Source: Burkholderia latens | GTDB taxonomy: Bacteria > Pseudomonadota > Gammaproteobacteria > Burkholderiales > Burkholderiaceae | Direction: 5' to 3' | DNA: 64,000 nucleotides | Assembly: GCF_001718795.1 (NCBI RefSeq) | Contig: NZ_CP013438.1 | Coordinates: 992,001-1,056,000, forward strand | Part shown: positions 26,311 through 36,067 of the stretch, one piece after another | Layout of the letters: the number at the start of each line of letters is the position of its first letter | Numbering within the stretch: the first letter of the stretch is position 1 | Program-made: the position numbers and the translations under genes | The notes under the pieces: model-generated | Database searches by the model: none | What the model was told of the DNA's origin: nothing | The model's input: only the letters and a program-made list of their open reading frames with translations

Positions 26311-29300
26311 TCAGCGTCCGGCCTGGCGCGCGCGCCGGCGGGCCAGCCGCGCATGCACGCCGCCGAACACGAGCGGCACGAACAGCAGCGTCGAAACGGT
26401 GGCGAACAGGAGCCCGCCGATCACCGCGCGGCCGAGCGGCGCGTTCTGCTCCGCACCTTCGCCGAGACCGAGCGCCATCGGCACCATCCCGATGATCATC
26501 GCCAGCGCCGTCATCAGCACCGGGCGGATTCGCGTCGCGCCGGCCTCGAGCGCGGCCGTGAGCGGCGGCGCGCCGGCGGCGATGCGCTGGCGCGCGAACG
26601 ATACGACGAGAATGCTGTTCGCGGTCGCGACGCCGACCGTCATGATCGCGCCGGTCAGCGCCGGCACGCTCAGGTGCGTGCCGGTGACGAACAGCATCCA
26701 TGCGATGCCGGCGAGCGCGGCCGGCATCGCGCTGATGATGATCAGCGGATCGAGCCACGACTGAAAATTCACGACGATCAGCAGGTAGACGAGCACGATC
26801 GCCATCGCGACGCCCGCGCCGAGACCGACGTACGACGTCCGCATCGTTTCGACCTGGCCGGGGATCGACAGGTCGGTGCCGCGCGGCAGCTTCGCGCGCG
26901 CATCGGACACGATCCGGTCGATCTCGCCCGCGACCGAGCCGAGATCGCGGCCCTCAACGCTGACGTACAGGTCGATCGCCGGGCGGATGTTGTAGTGCGT
27001 GACCACGGCCGGGTTCGCAACCGGATGGATCTGCACGAGGTTGCCGAGCAGTTGCAGCGGCGTGCCCGTGCGGCCAGCCGCGGACACCGGCGTGCCGAGC
27101 AGGTCGTCGATCGACGCGATGTCGTATTGCGGGGTCTGGATCTGCAGCGGGTACTGGACGCCGGTGCGCGGATTGATCCAGAACGACGGCGTCGTCTGGG
27201 AACTGCCGGACAGCGAGATCAGCATGTTCTGCGCGACGTTCTGCGCGGACAGGCTGAGCTGCTGCATGCGCGTACGGTCCATGTCGGCCACCAGTGTCGG
27301 TTCGTCGTTGCGCTGCAGTACGTGCACGTCGACGGCGCCGGGGATTTGCCTGATCTTTTTCATCAGGCTGCCCGCGATAGCCATGTTACTCGCGAGATCG
27401 TTGCCGAGCACTTGCAGGTCGATCGCGGCCGGCTGACCGAAGTTGAGGATCTGCGTGATGATGTCCGACGGCTGGAAGAAGAACTCGACGCCCGGGAAGC
27501 GCTGCGGCAGCAGCGTGCGCAGTGTCTGCACGTAGTGCTGCGTCGATCGGTGGCCCGGCTTCAGCGCGATCATGAGTTCGCCGTCGAGCGTGCCGATCGT
27601 GCCGCTGTTGCTGTACGACAGGTTGATCCCGCTCACCGGCAGCCCGAGGTTGTCGACGATCGCGCCGAGCTCGTCGGGCGGCACCGCTTCGCGGATCGTG
27701 CGTTCGACCTGGTCGGCGAGGCGCGCGGTTTCCTCGATCCGGTAGCCGGTCGGTGCGCGCATGTGCAGCCGGATGTTGCCGGAATCGGCGTTTGGGAAGA
27801 AGTCGCGGCCGAGCACGAACACGAGCCCGGTCGACAGCACGCAGAAGCCGAGGAAGCATGTCGCGTAAAAGCGGCGCCGCACCAGCAGCATGCTGAGCAG
27901 CACGATATACCACGCGCGCAGCCGCTCGAACGCGTCGTTGAACGCGTGATGGACGCGCGCGAAACGCGACGTCGAATGGTGCGGGCCGGCGCTCGCCTGC
28001 TGCGGGCGGAACAGCAGCATCGCAAGCGTCGGCACGAGCGTGCGCGACAGCACATACGACGCGAGCATCGCGAACACCACGGCTTCGGCGAGCGGCACGA
28101 ACAGGTAGCGCGCGACGCCCGTCAGGAAGAACATCGGTACGAAGACGATGCAGATGCACAGCGTCGACACGAATGCCGGCACCGCGATTTCTCCCGCGCC
28201 TTCGAGAATCGCATCGTGCAGGTTCGTGCCGAGATGCAGGTGCCGCTCGATGTTTTCGATCGTGACCGTCGCATCGTCGACGAGAATCCCGACCGCAAGC
28301 GCGAGGCCGCCGAGCGTCATGATATTGATGGTCTCGCCGAGTGCGGACAGCGCGATCAGCGACGTGAAAATCGACAGCGGAATCGAGATCGCGATGATCA
28401 GCGTACTGCGCCAGTTGCCGAGGAACAGCAGGATCATCATCGCCGTTAGCACGGCGGCGATCAGCGCCTCGTGGATCACGCCCTGCACGGCGGCGTTGAC
28501 GAACACCGACTGGTCGAACAGCGGCGTGATCGTGAGCCCTTCGGGCAGCGTCGGGATCACCTTCGGAAGCAGCGCCTTCAGGTCCGACACGACCTTCAGC
28601 GTCGATGCGTCGCCGGTCTTCAGGATCGACATCAGCACGCCGCGCTGGCCGTTCTGACGCACCACGTTCGTCTGCGGCGCGAAGCCGTCGCGCACCGACG
28701 CAATTTCGCGCAAATAGGTCGTCGCGCCGCCGACGGTCAGCACCGGCAGGTTGCCGATGTCGGCGATCGTGTCGGCCGACGCGTTCGTGTCGATCCGGTA
28801 TTCGGTCCGGCCCATCTTCGCGGTGCCGGTCGGCAGCACGAGGTTCTGCGCGTTGACCGCGTTGACGATGTCGGCGGGCGTCAAGCCTTTCGCGAGCAGC
28901 GCCTGCGGATCGAGATCGATCGCGACGACCCGCGTGCGGCCGCCGTACGGGAACGGGATCTGCGCGCCGGGAATCGTGATCAGCTGCGGGCGCAGGAAGT
29001 TGAGCGCGATGTCGGCGAGCGACTGTTCGCTGAGCGTCTTGCTCGACAGCCCGAGCTGGATCACCGGGATGCTCGACGCCGAGTACGTGATGACGAGCGG
29101 CGGCGTCGCGCCCTGCGGCATCTGCCGCACGATCGCCTGCGCGGACGACACCGTCTGCGCGATCGCGGTCTGCACGTTCGCGCCTGGCTGCAGGAACACC
29201 TTCACGACCGCGATGCCCGGCAGCGACGTCGACTCGATGTGCTGGATGTTGCTGACGGTGGTCGTCAGCACGCGCTCATGGACGGCCGTGATCCGGTTGG

Positions 29301-29478
29301 TCATCTCCGATGCGGAGAAGCCGTTGTAATTCCAGATCACGCTGATGACGGGGATATTGACCGCGGGCAGCACGTCGACGGGCGTGCGCATCAGCGCGAG
29401 CGGCGTGGCCAGCACGATCATGATGGCCATCACGATGAACGTGTAGGGGCGCCTGAGCGCGAGATTGACGATCCACAT
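26311..29478 (-). CDS. RND multidrug efflux pump, inner-membrane permease
   Basis: 1055-residue AcrB-fold pump starting MWIVNLALRRPYTF, with 12 predicted TM helices in two homologous halves and two large periplasmic loops. The TM4 proton-relay pair is intact in LALAVGILVDDATVTIENIERH (Asp-Asp), typical of drug exporters. Metal pumps of the CusA type differ at this site, so drug or organic-solute export is favoured although the linked two-component system looks heavy-metal-like. It is the first gene of a five-gene operon: pump, adaptor, channel, response regulator, kinase. No clear ribosome site is visible. Confidence 0.94.
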   Translation of the reverse strand: MWIVNLALRRPYTFIVMAIMIVLATPLALMRTPVDVLPAVNIPVISVIWNYNGFSASEMTNRITAVHERVLTTTVSNIQHIESTSLPGIAVVKVFLQPGANVQTAIAQTVSSAQAIVRQMPQGATPPLVITYSASSIPVIQLGLSSKTLSEQSLADIALNFLRPQLITIPGAQIPFPYGGRTRVVAIDLDPQALLAKGLTPADIVNAVNAQNLVLPTGTAKMGRTEYRIDTNASADTIADIGNLPVLTVGGATTYLREIASVRDGFAPQTNVVRQNGQRGVLMSILKTGDASTLKVVSDLKALLPKVIPTLPEGLTITPLFDQSVFVNAAVQGVIHEALIAAVLTAMMILLFLGNWRSTLIIAISIPLSIFTSLIALSALGETINIMTLGGLALAVGILVDDATVTIENIERHLHLGTNLHDAILEGAGEIAVPAFVSTLCICIVFVPMFFLTGVARYLFVPLAEAVVFAMLASYVLSRTLVPTLAMLLFRPQQASAGPHHSTSRFARVHHAFNDAFERLRAWYIVLLSMLLVRRRFYATCFLGFCVLSTGLVFVLGRDFFPNADSGNIRLHMRAPTGYRIEETARLADQVERTIREAVPPDELGAIVDNLGLPVSGINLSYSNSGTIGTLDGELMIALKPGHRSTQHYVQTLRTLLPQRFPGVEFFFQPSDIITQILNFGQPAAIDLQVLGNDLASNMAIAGSLMKKIRQIPGAVDVHVLQRNDEPTLVADMDRTRMQQLSLSAQNVAQNMLISLSGSSQTTPSFWINPRTGVQYPLQIQTPQYDIASIDDLLGTPVSAAGRTGTPLQLLGNLVQIHPVANPAVVTHYNIRPAIDLYVSVEGRDLGSVAGEIDRIVSDARAKLPRGTDLSIPGQVETMRTSYVGLGAGVAMAIVLVYLLIVVNFQSWLDPLIIISAMPAALAGIAWMLFVTGTHLSVPALTGAIMTVGVATANSILVVSFARQRIAAGAPPLTAALEAGATRIRPVLMTALAMIIGMVPMALGLGEGAEQNAPLGRAVIGGLLFATVSTLLFVPLVFGGVHARLARRRARQAGR

Positions 29479-29706
29479 GGAGGCGGCGGGACAGGCGGTG
29501 TTCAGGCGGCGGTGAAGGGAACCCGAATGATAGGCGTCGGGGCGGATCGGGTTACTGGCGCGAAACTGGCGGGATTGTCAGATTGGGATGCGTCGACGGC
29601 CGGCCGATTCATCGGATCAAATGCGCGCGTATGCACCCTCCGGCGCGTCGCTGTCGCACCGGCCGGCCAATCCCCCGCATAGACGATTCGGTTCACCGCG
29701 CGCCGC

Positions 29707-30471
29707 TCAGATCTGCTCCATCCCGACCCGCGCGAGCGCGGCGAGGTCGACCACGTCGATCTGGTTGTACGCGAGCCGCAGCACGCCGAGTTTCTCGAGC
29801 TGCTGCAGCGCCTGGTTGATCCGCTGCCGCGACACGCCGACGAGCATCCCCAGTTCCTCTTGCGAGATCGCGAGCGACGGGCCGGTGTCCGGGTACAGCG
29901 CGGGGTTGAACAGCTGTGCGAGCGCCTGCGCGACACGCGCGTCGACGTCGAGCAGCCGGCTGTTCTGGATCGACGCGATGAATTCGCCCATCCGGTTGTT
30001 CAGCTGGTGGATCACGAAGCGCGTGAACGGCAGGCTCGTGTCGAGCAGCGCGTGGAACGTGTCGACCGGCACGAACAGCACGGTCGAGCGCTGGACCGCG
30101 ACCACTTCGTATTTGCGCAGCTCGCGCTTGATCACGCTGCCTTCGCCGAACCAGCCGCCCGACGGCACGCCGGAAAACGTGCAGCCGCGGCCCGATGCAT
30201 TGAAGATCGCGAGCTTCAACAGCCCGCGATGCACGCCGATCCAGTATTCGGACGGCGCGAGCCGCTGCGCGATCACGTCGCCGGCCTCGCGCTGCTCGGC
30301 GCGCGACTGCGCGAGCACGAGCGCCTGGTGTTCCGGCGCGAGCGCGCGGAACCACGCGCATTGGCCGAACAGCGCGGACAGCGGTGGCAGCGGCCCCGCT
30401 TCGGGCGGTATGTCGGCCGGGCTGGAAGCGAGGGCGGCCGCGTCGGGCGGCGCAACGGAGCGGTCGTGCAT
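29707..30471 (-). CDS. Crp/Fnr family transcriptional regulator
   Basis: 254 residues. A cyclic-nucleotide-binding-type barrel (~35-150: VIAQRLAPSEYWIGVHRGLLKLAIFNASGRGCTFSGV) is followed by a dimer helix and a C-terminal HTH of the FNR class (ISQEELGMLVGVSRQRINQALQQLEKLGVL). The N-terminal Cys cluster of oxygen-sensing FNR is absent: only two isolated Cys are seen, in GQCAWF and GRGCTF. The cAMP-contact Arg/Ser pattern is not clear either, so the effector is unknown. It is divergent from the acyl-CoA synthetase, with an FNR-like box between them. The ATG at 30471 gives a slightly long N-terminus; later starts are possible. Confidence 0.88.
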   Translation of the reverse strand: MHDRSVAPPDAAALASSPADIPPEAGPLPPLSALFGQCAWFRALAPEHQALVLAQSRAEQREAGDVIAQRLAPSEYWIGVHRGLLKLAIFNASGRGCTFSGVPSGGWFGEGSVIKRELRKYEVVAVQRSTVLFVPVDTFHALLDTSLPFTRFVIHQLNNRMGEFIASIQNSRLLDVDARVAQALAQLFNPALYPDTGPSLAISQEELGMLVGVSRQRINQALQQLEKLGVLRLAYNQIDVVDLAALARVGMEQI

Positions 30472-30574
30472 GGATGCGGGTTTGCGAGGATAGGGATAAC
30501 GCGCAGCGCTTGGCGCGCACTCTGTCGTTTCGATGACAGACGGCTCACAATAGCGCCCGTTAGGCTGTCGCCAA

Positions 30575-30588
30575 TTGAACCACATCAA
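30575..30588. promoter_or_regulatory. FNR-like box TTGAACCACATCAA
   Basis: Differs from the FNR/ANR consensus TTGAT-N4-ATCAA at one position only (A for T at the fifth base). It ends 51 bp before the acyl-CoA synthetase ATG and lies about 104 bp from the divergent Crp/Fnr start, a natural position for control of both genes. Confidence 0.5.
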
Positions 30589-30639
30589 AACGATCCGGGG
30601 TGCGTGCACGCCGGTCGACAGAAACCGGGAGACAGGATC

Positions 30640-32292
30640 ATGACGCAGATGTTCGAGGCCGGACTCGGCCGCCGCGATGCCAACTACGTGCCGGTCACGC
30701 CGATCGATTTTCTGGTCCGCGCGGCCGAAGTCTACGGCGAGCGCCTCGCGATCGTGCACGGCGACGTACGCCGCACGTGGGCCGAAACGTACACGCGTGC
30801 CCGACAACTCGCGAGCGCGCTCGCGCAGGCCGGCGTCGCGCGCGGCGACACGGTCGCGGCGCTGCTGCCGAACATTCCGGCGATGGTCGAGGCGCACTTC
30901 GGCGTGCCGATGGCCGGCGCGGTGCTCAATACGATCAATACGCGGCTCGACATTGCGTCGGTGCTGTTCATGCTGCGTCACGGCGAGGCGAAGGTGCTGA
31001 TCGTCGATACCGAATACGCGGATCTCGCGCAGCGCGCGGCGCTCGAAGTGCCGGGGCTCAAGATCGTCAGCGTCGCCGACGCGATGCCCGCCGACCCCGC
31101 CCGCTTCGCGGGTGCGACCGATTACGAAGCGTTCGTTGCCGGCGGGGATCCCGACCACGCATGGACGCTGCCCGCCGACGAGTGGGACGCGATCGCGCTG
31201 AACTACACGTCCGGCACGACGGGCGACCCGAAGGGCGTCGTCTATCACCACCGTGGCGCGTATCTCGCGGCGATCAGCAACATCCTCGAATGGGACATGC
31301 CGAAGCACGCGGTGTATCTGTGGACGCTGCCGATGTTCCACTGCAACGGCTGGTGCTTCCCGTGGGCGGTCGCGGCGCGCGCGGGCGTGAACGTGTGCCT
31401 GCGCAAGTTCGACGCGAAAACCGTGTTCGACCTGATTCGCCGCGAACGCGTCACGCACTACTGCGGCGCGCCGATCGTGCAGAGCGCGATTGCGAACGCG
31501 CCGGCCGAGCTGCGTGAAGGGATCGATCACACGGTGCACGCGATGGTCGCCGGGGCTGCGCCGGCGCCGGCCGTGATCGCGAAGATGAAAGAGATCGGCT
31601 TCGACCTGCTGCACGTGTACGGGCTGACCGAGGTCTACGGGCCGGCCACCGTCTGCGCGAAGCAGGCGCACTGGGACGACTTGCCGGACGACGAACGCGC
31701 GCGGCTCAATGCGCGTCAGGGCGTGCGCTATCACCTGGAAGCGGGGGCGACGGTGCTCGACCCGGACACGATGGCGCCGGTGCCGGCCGACGGCGAGACG
31801 CTCGGCGAGATCATGTTCCGCGGGAACATCTGCATGAAGGGGTATCTGAAGAATCCGAAGGCGACCGACGAAGCGTTCCATGGCGGCTGGTTCCATACGG
31901 GCGATCTCGGCGTGCTGACGCCGGACGGCTATATCCGCATCAAGGATCGCCGCAAGGACATCATCATTTCCGGCGGCGAGAACATCTCGAGCATCGAGGT
32001 CGAGGATGCGCTGTACCGGCATCCGGCCGTCGCGGTCGCGGCGGTCGTCGCGATGCCGGACCCGAAGTGGGGCGAGGTGCCGTGCGCGTTCGTCGAGCTG
32101 CGCGATGGCGCGAGTGCGACCGAGGAGGAGATCGTCGCGCACTGCAGGCAGTTGCTCGCGGGGTTCAAGGTGCCTAAGGCCGTGCGTTTCGGCGAACTGC
32201 CGAAGACGTCGACCGGCAAGATCCAGAAATTCCAGTTGCGCAACGCGGTCGGTTCGGACAAGGCGATCGACCTCGCCGGCGACAAGAAGTGA
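30640..32292 (+). CDS. Acyl-CoA synthetase (AMP-forming)
   Basis: 550-residue ANL-superfamily ligase that activates a fatty or aryl-aliphatic acid to acyl-CoA through an acyl-AMP. P-loop-like motif YTSGTTGDPKG (~188-199), A5 motif HVYGLTEVYGP, A8 motif GWFHTGDLGVLTPDGYIRIKDRRKDIIISGGENIS, and catalytic Lys in KTSTGKIQK near the C-terminus. The TLPMFHCNGWCFPW gate motif is typical of the medium/long-chain FadD-like group often annotated as acyl-CoA synthetase YngI/AcsF-like. Substrate not determinable. A GGGAGACAGG stretch just upstream is the ribosome site. Confidence 0.92.
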   Translation: MTQMFEAGLGRRDANYVPVTPIDFLVRAAEVYGERLAIVHGDVRRTWAETYTRARQLASALAQAGVARGDTVAALLPNIPAMVEAHFGVPMAGAVLNTINTRLDIASVLFMLRHGEAKVLIVDTEYADLAQRAALEVPGLKIVSVADAMPADPARFAGATDYEAFVAGGDPDHAWTLPADEWDAIALNYTSGTTGDPKGVVYHHRGAYLAAISNILEWDMPKHAVYLWTLPMFHCNGWCFPWAVAARAGVNVCLRKFDAKTVFDLIRRERVTHYCGAPIVQSAIANAPAELREGIDHTVHAMVAGAAPAPAVIAKMKEIGFDLLHVYGLTEVYGPATVCAKQAHWDDLPDDERARLNARQGVRYHLEAGATVLDPDTMAPVPADGETLGEIMFRGNICMKGYLKNPKATDEAFHGGWFHTGDLGVLTPDGYIRIKDRRKDIIISGGENISSIEVEDALYRHPAVAVAAVVAMPDPKWGEVPCAFVELRDGASATEEEIVAHCRQLLAGFKVPKAVRFGELPKTSTGKIQKFQLRNAVGSDKAIDLAGDKK

Positions 32293-32304
32293 CAGTGACG
32301 CGCG

Positions 32305-32324
32305 GGCCGGGCGGCGGCCCGGCC
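32305..32324. terminator. GC hairpin in convergent gap
   Basis: 8-bp perfect stem (32305-32312 / 32317-32324) with a GGCG loop, within the 44-bp gap between the acyl-CoA synthetase and chemoreceptor stops. No U-tract; probably a shared terminator. Confidence 0.4.
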
Positions 32325-32336
32325 GTTCGCCGCCTG

Positions 32337-34319
32337 TCAAGCGGCGCGCTCGAGCCTGAACACGCTGACGGCTTCCGCCAGTTGTGCGGCCTGGTCGCGT
32401 AACGCGACGGCCGCGCGCTCCGCGTCGGTGATCAACGTCGCGTTCTGCTGCGTCGCCTCGCCGATCTGCGTGATCGCGTGGTTCACCTGCTCGATGCCGG
32501 TCGACTGCTCGCGCGACGCGGCGCTGATCTCGCCGATCAGCGTGCTGACTTGCTCGACGCGCTGGACGATGTCGCGCATCGTGCCGCGCGCGGCGTCCGC
32601 GATCTGGTAACCCTGTTCGACGGTCGTCGACGATTCGGCGCTCAGCGCGTCGATTTCCTTGACCGCGGCCGCGCTGCGTTGAGCGAGCGCGCGCACCTCG
32701 GCCGCGACCACCGCGAAGCCCCGGCCATGCTCGCCCGCGCGTGCGGCTTCGACGGCCGCATTCAGCGCGAGAATGTTGGTCTGGAACGCGATGCCTTCGA
32801 TCGTGCTCGTGATTTCGGCGATCCGGCGCGTCGCACGGCCGATGTCGTCCATCGTCGCGACCACGCGTTGCACCGCCGTGTCGCCGTCGGTCGCGGCGGC
32901 CGATGCGTCCGCGACCAGCGCGTTCGCCTGCGCCGCGTGCTCGGCATTCTGCTGCACGGCGGCCGTGATCTGCTCCATGCTCGCGGCCGTCTGTTCGACG
33001 CTGCTCGCCTGCGTCGCGATCCGCGCGGCGATGTCGCCGCTGCCCGCCGCGATGCCGACGGTGCCGCGCGCGATGTCCGACGCGCCGCTGCGCACCTGCG
33101 CGACGATCCGCGCGAGGCCGTCGCCGATGCCGTCGACCGCCTGCACGAGCCGCCCGATTTCGTCGTTGCCCGCGGTGCCGCGAACGCGTGAACCGTCGCG
33201 GATCCGGATGCTGAGGTCGCCCGCGGCATAACGTTCCGATGCGCGGGCGGCTGCGTCGAGCGGCTGGCTCACGACGCGTCGCACGACGATGACGAACAGC
33301 GCAGCGAACGCGGCGACGAGCACGGCCGCGATCAGCAGAAAACGGTTGCGGGTGGTGCGCATGTCGGCCAGCAGTTCGTCGTCGAGCGCAATGCCGCCGA
33401 CGAGCCACTGCCATTGCGGAATCGTCGTGAACGATACGAATTTCGCGGTGGGCCGCGTGTCGTGAGCGGCCGGATCGGCCGACGTGTACGCGAGCCGGCC
33501 TTCGCCGGCCGCGAGCATCTGCGCGTAGGGCGCACGGGTGTCGTCGGCGCGCTGGCCGGCCGCGTCCGGATGCACGACGAACGTGCCGCGCGCCGCGCCC
33601 TGCGACGCATCGAGCACGAAGTAGTAGCCGTTGTCGCCGATCTTCAGCGCGCGGATGCCGTCCTGGACGGCCTGCAGTTCGGCGCCGACGTCGAGGCCGA
33701 CGAACAGCGCGCCGATCACGCGCCCCGTCGCGTCGGTGACGGGCTTGTACTGCGTGATGTACGGCCGGCCGAACAGTTTCGCAAGCCCCGTGTAGCTGCG
33801 TCCGGCCATGAGCGGCGCGTACGCGGGCCCGGCGCGGTCGAGGCGCGTGCCCACCGCGCGCGTGCCGTCCTGTTTCTTCAGCGACGTCGTGACGCGCAAG
33901 AAATCGTCGCCGTCGCGCGCGAAGATCGTCGCGATCGCGCCGCTCTTCTTCAGGAACTGGTCGGGAATCGCGTAATCGAGGTTCAGCGGCTGGCCGCCCG
34001 CGGACAGCACGGGCGCGGCAACGCCGCCGATGTCGACGGTGCGCGTCGCATCGAGTGCGAAATCGGCCGGCAGGAAGCTCGCGAACAGCGACATCGCGCG
34101 GCTGGCTTCGGCGGACAGCGCCTTGTCGAACACCTCGACCATTGCGCGGATCGACTGCTCCTTGTCGGCGATGCGGGCGTGGGCCTCATCGGCGAGTTGC
34201 TGACCGGCGAAATGGGCGAGCGCCCATGAGAAGACGGTGAACAGCAGCGCGACGAGCACACACGCGAGTGCCGCCAGGCGCGCGCCGACGCTCGCCCGGC
34301 CCAATTGTTTCAATCTCAT
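32337..34319 (-). CDS. Methyl-accepting chemotaxis protein with Cache sensor
   Basis: 660-residue transmembrane chemoreceptor: TM1 at ~12-35, a large periplasmic Cache3/Cache2-type ligand domain (~40-300; [25 protein letters not shown] and [21 protein letters not shown]), TM2 near 315-335 and HAMP. The cytoplasmic signalling hairpin carries the conserved tip ([32 protein letters not shown]). The C-terminus lacks the NWETF-like CheR tether. Cache3/2 receptors usually sense small carboxylates; no ligand is claimed. ATG 34319 follows an AGGA site. Confidence 0.93.
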   Translation of the reverse strand: MRLKQLGRASVGARLAALACVLVALLFTVFSWALAHFAGQQLADEAHARIADKEQSIRAMVEVFDKALSAEASRAMSLFASFLPADFALDATRTVDIGGVAAPVLSAGGQPLNLDYAIPDQFLKKSGAIATIFARDGDDFLRVTTSLKKQDGTRAVGTRLDRAGPAYAPLMAGRSYTGLAKLFGRPYITQYKPVTDATGRVIGALFVGLDVGAELQAVQDGIRALKIGDNGYYFVLDASQGAARGTFVVHPDAAGQRADDTRAPYAQMLAAGEGRLAYTSADPAAHDTRPTAKFVSFTTIPQWQWLVGGIALDDELLADMRTTRNRFLLIAAVLVAAFAALFVIVVRRVVSQPLDAAARASERYAAGDLSIRIRDGSRVRGTAGNDEIGRLVQAVDGIGDGLARIVAQVRSGASDIARGTVGIAAGSGDIAARIATQASSVEQTAASMEQITAAVQQNAEHAAQANALVADASAAATDGDTAVQRVVATMDDIGRATRRIAEITSTIEGIAFQTNILALNAAVEAARAGEHGRGFAVVAAEVRALAQRSAAAVKEIDALSAESSTTVEQGYQIADAARGTMRDIVQRVEQVSTLIGEISAASREQSTGIEQVNHAITQIGEATQQNATLITDAERAAVALRDQAAQLAEAVSVFRLERAA

Positions 34320-34430
34320 GCGGCATCCTGAGTGGGGAGGGAGAGAGGCGGAACGCACGCGTCACCGCACTACTGTAAGGAATACGGCAGCTTCGGCGAA
34401 ATCTTTAGCGGTGCGATGCGGCCGGCGAGG

Positions 34431-34573
34431 CGACCGCGGCGAGGCGAAGGGGCGATGCGAAGGGGCAAGACGAAGGGGCAAGACGAAGGGCAAGACGATG
34501 GGGCGCGACGATGGGGTGAGGCGAAGTGGTGAGGCGAAGGGGCGACACGAAGGCGCGATCCGAAGTGCCGACG
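34431..34573. repeat. 13-bp tandem repeat (minisatellite), 11 units
   Basis: Eleven consecutive units begin with CGA (CGAAGGGGCAAGA type): nine are exactly 13 bp, one is 14 (34431-34444) and one is 12 (34484-34495). Units 3 and 4 are identical, and the ends are more degenerate. It lies in the 294-bp gap upstream of the chemoreceptor and downstream of the YqaA-like gene. The 13-bp period is not a multiple of three, and the array carries no supported gene. Confidence 0.9.
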
Positions 34574-34613
34574 TGAACCAGCGATGGAGGAAGCAGTGTC
34601 GGCGCGGGCAGCG

Positions 34614-35045
34614 TCAGGACGTGACGAGCCACGCGACGGCGAGATACCGCCCGACCTTCGCGAGCGTGACGATCGCGATGAAGGTCGGCAGCGGTTCGCG
34701 CAGCACGCCGGCGATCACCGTCAGCGGATCGCCGATCACCGGCGCCCAGCTGAGCAGCAGCGACCAGCGGCCGTAGCGCCTGTACCAGCCTTCGGCACGT
34801 GCGAGCGCGGCAGGCTTCACCGGAAACCAGCGACGGTCGCGAAAGCGCTCGATGCCGCGGCCGAGCCCCCAATTGATTGCCGAGCCCGCGACGTTGCCGA
34901 CGCTCGCGACGAGCACCAGCGCCCATACGGGCTCGCGGCCGGCAAGCAGCAGGCTGGCGAGCACGGCTTCGGACTGGAGCGGGAACAAGGTCGCGGCGAC
35001 CATCGACACGGCGAACAGGCCGCCGTAGGTGAGCAATTCGGACAT
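34614..35045 (-). CDS. YqaA family (SNARE-associated/DedA-like) membrane protein
   Basis: 143-residue small membrane protein of the VTT/DedA superfamily, YqaA branch. Hydrophobic segments: LLTYGGLFAVSMVAATLFPL, ALVLVASVGNVAGSAINWGLG and a C-terminal pair. The characteristic FRDRRWFPVKPAALARAEGWYRRYGRWSLLLSWAPVIGDPLTVIAGVLREP region contains the conserved Gly-Asp-Pro re-entrant motif. The family is implicated in membrane lipid/undecaprenyl-phosphate handling, but YqaA itself is uncharacterised. ATG 35045 is chosen because the longer frame is Arg-rich and unlike the family. Confidence 0.88.
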   Translation of the reverse strand: MSELLTYGGLFAVSMVAATLFPLQSEAVLASLLLAGREPVWALVLVASVGNVAGSAINWGLGRGIERFRDRRWFPVKPAALARAEGWYRRYGRWSLLLSWAPVIGDPLTVIAGVLREPLPTFIAIVTLAKVGRYLAVAWLVTS

Positions 35046-35136
35046 CGCGCGATTGTACCGGCGCGTGCCGCCCCGGATGGCGCGACGCACGGTGGCGGCG
35101 CCCGACGACATCGTCCGGGCGGCCGCGCGCGGCCGT

Positions 35137-35784
35137 TCAGTTCCAGCCGGCCATGATCGCGCCCATCCCGACCAGCAGCCCGCCCGTCACGCGATTCATC
35201 GCGCGCATCCGCGCCGGACGCTGCAATGCGCGGCTCAGCCGGTGCGAGAACAGCGCCATCGATGCGACGCCGCCGGCAAACAGCACCGCGAACGTCGCCG
35301 CGAGCAGCAGGAATTGCGCGTTCAGGCTCCAGTCGGCGTCGGCAACGATGAACTGCGGGAAGAACGACGGGAAGAACAGCAGCGTCTTCGGGTTCAGGCC
35401 GGACGTCGCGACGCCGCGCCAGAACAATGCGCGCCCCGTGTCGGTGCCGCCGGCGGCCGTAGCGCCGGTTTCCGCCGGTGCGTTGGCGGCAGCGGCCGGC
35501 GCGCGGCTGAGCCATTGCTTGCAGCCCAGCCAGACGAGATAAGCGGCGCCGGTCCAGCGCAGCACGGTGAGCGCGTGTTCGTCGAGGTGGACCAGCGAAT
35601 TCAGGCACAGCGCGGTCAGCGCGAGCTGCAGCAGCACGGCGAGTGTGCCGCCCCACACGCACGGCAGCGCGCGACGCCAGCCGGCGCGCAACGCATGGTT
35701 CATCGTGAGGAGGTTGACGGGGCCGGGGGCGTAGATAAGGACGGCGGATGCGGCGAGGAACGACAGATAAAGCCTGAACGACAT
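35137..35784 (-). CDS. LysE family translocator
   Basis: 215-residue LysE/RhtB-type exporter with the signature VLIYAPGPVNLLTMNHALRAGWRRALP and six hydrophobic stretches. The central motif is TSGLNPKTLLFFPSFFPQFIV. An Ala/Gly/Thr-rich loop (~118-135) is longer than usual. It is divergent from an Lrp-family regulator across 283 bp, the classical LysE/LysG-like arrangement in which the regulator senses an accumulating amino acid and switches on export. Substrate unknown. Confidence 0.9.
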   Translation of the reverse strand: MSFRLYLSFLAASAVLIYAPGPVNLLTMNHALRAGWRRALPCVWGGTLAVLLQLALTALCLNSLVHLDEHALTVLRWTGAAYLVWLGCKQWLSRAPAAAANAPAETGATAAGGTDTGRALFWRGVATSGLNPKTLLFFPSFFPQFIVADADWSLNAQFLLLAATFAVLFAGGVASMALFSHRLSRALQRPARMRAMNRVTGGLLVGMGAIMAGWN

Positions 35785-36067
35785 GACGGAGGTGCGAAAA
35801 ACGGAGTATCAGGCGCCGGTCCGTGCAACCGGATAGGCGCGCGGATGGCGGGACAATGCATGCCTGCGTGTCCGGCGCCGCAACTCGTGATTGCGGCCGG
35901 GCGTCCCGGGCGAAGGGGTTGTCGCGGGGAGCGTGCCGGACGACAGGCATGGAGAAAATGTATCAAGCAGCCCGGTTAAAAGGCTTCCTGTTTTCCAGCA
36001 AAACTGCGCCGAAACCGGAATGCCGTTCAGATAGAATGCCGATTTTCAGTAGAAGATTCTTTCTATC

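Noticed and set aside
29707..33414. Very long single open frame on the minus strand across the Crp/Fnr, acyl-CoA synthetase and chemoreceptor loci
   Set aside because: Only its last ~254 residues (the Crp/Fnr protein) are coding-like; the rest is antisense or out of frame to better-supported genes.
34431..34573. 13-bp repeat array considered as a CRISPR
   Set aside because: Units are contiguous with no unique spacers, too short for CRISPR repeats, and no cas genes are present.
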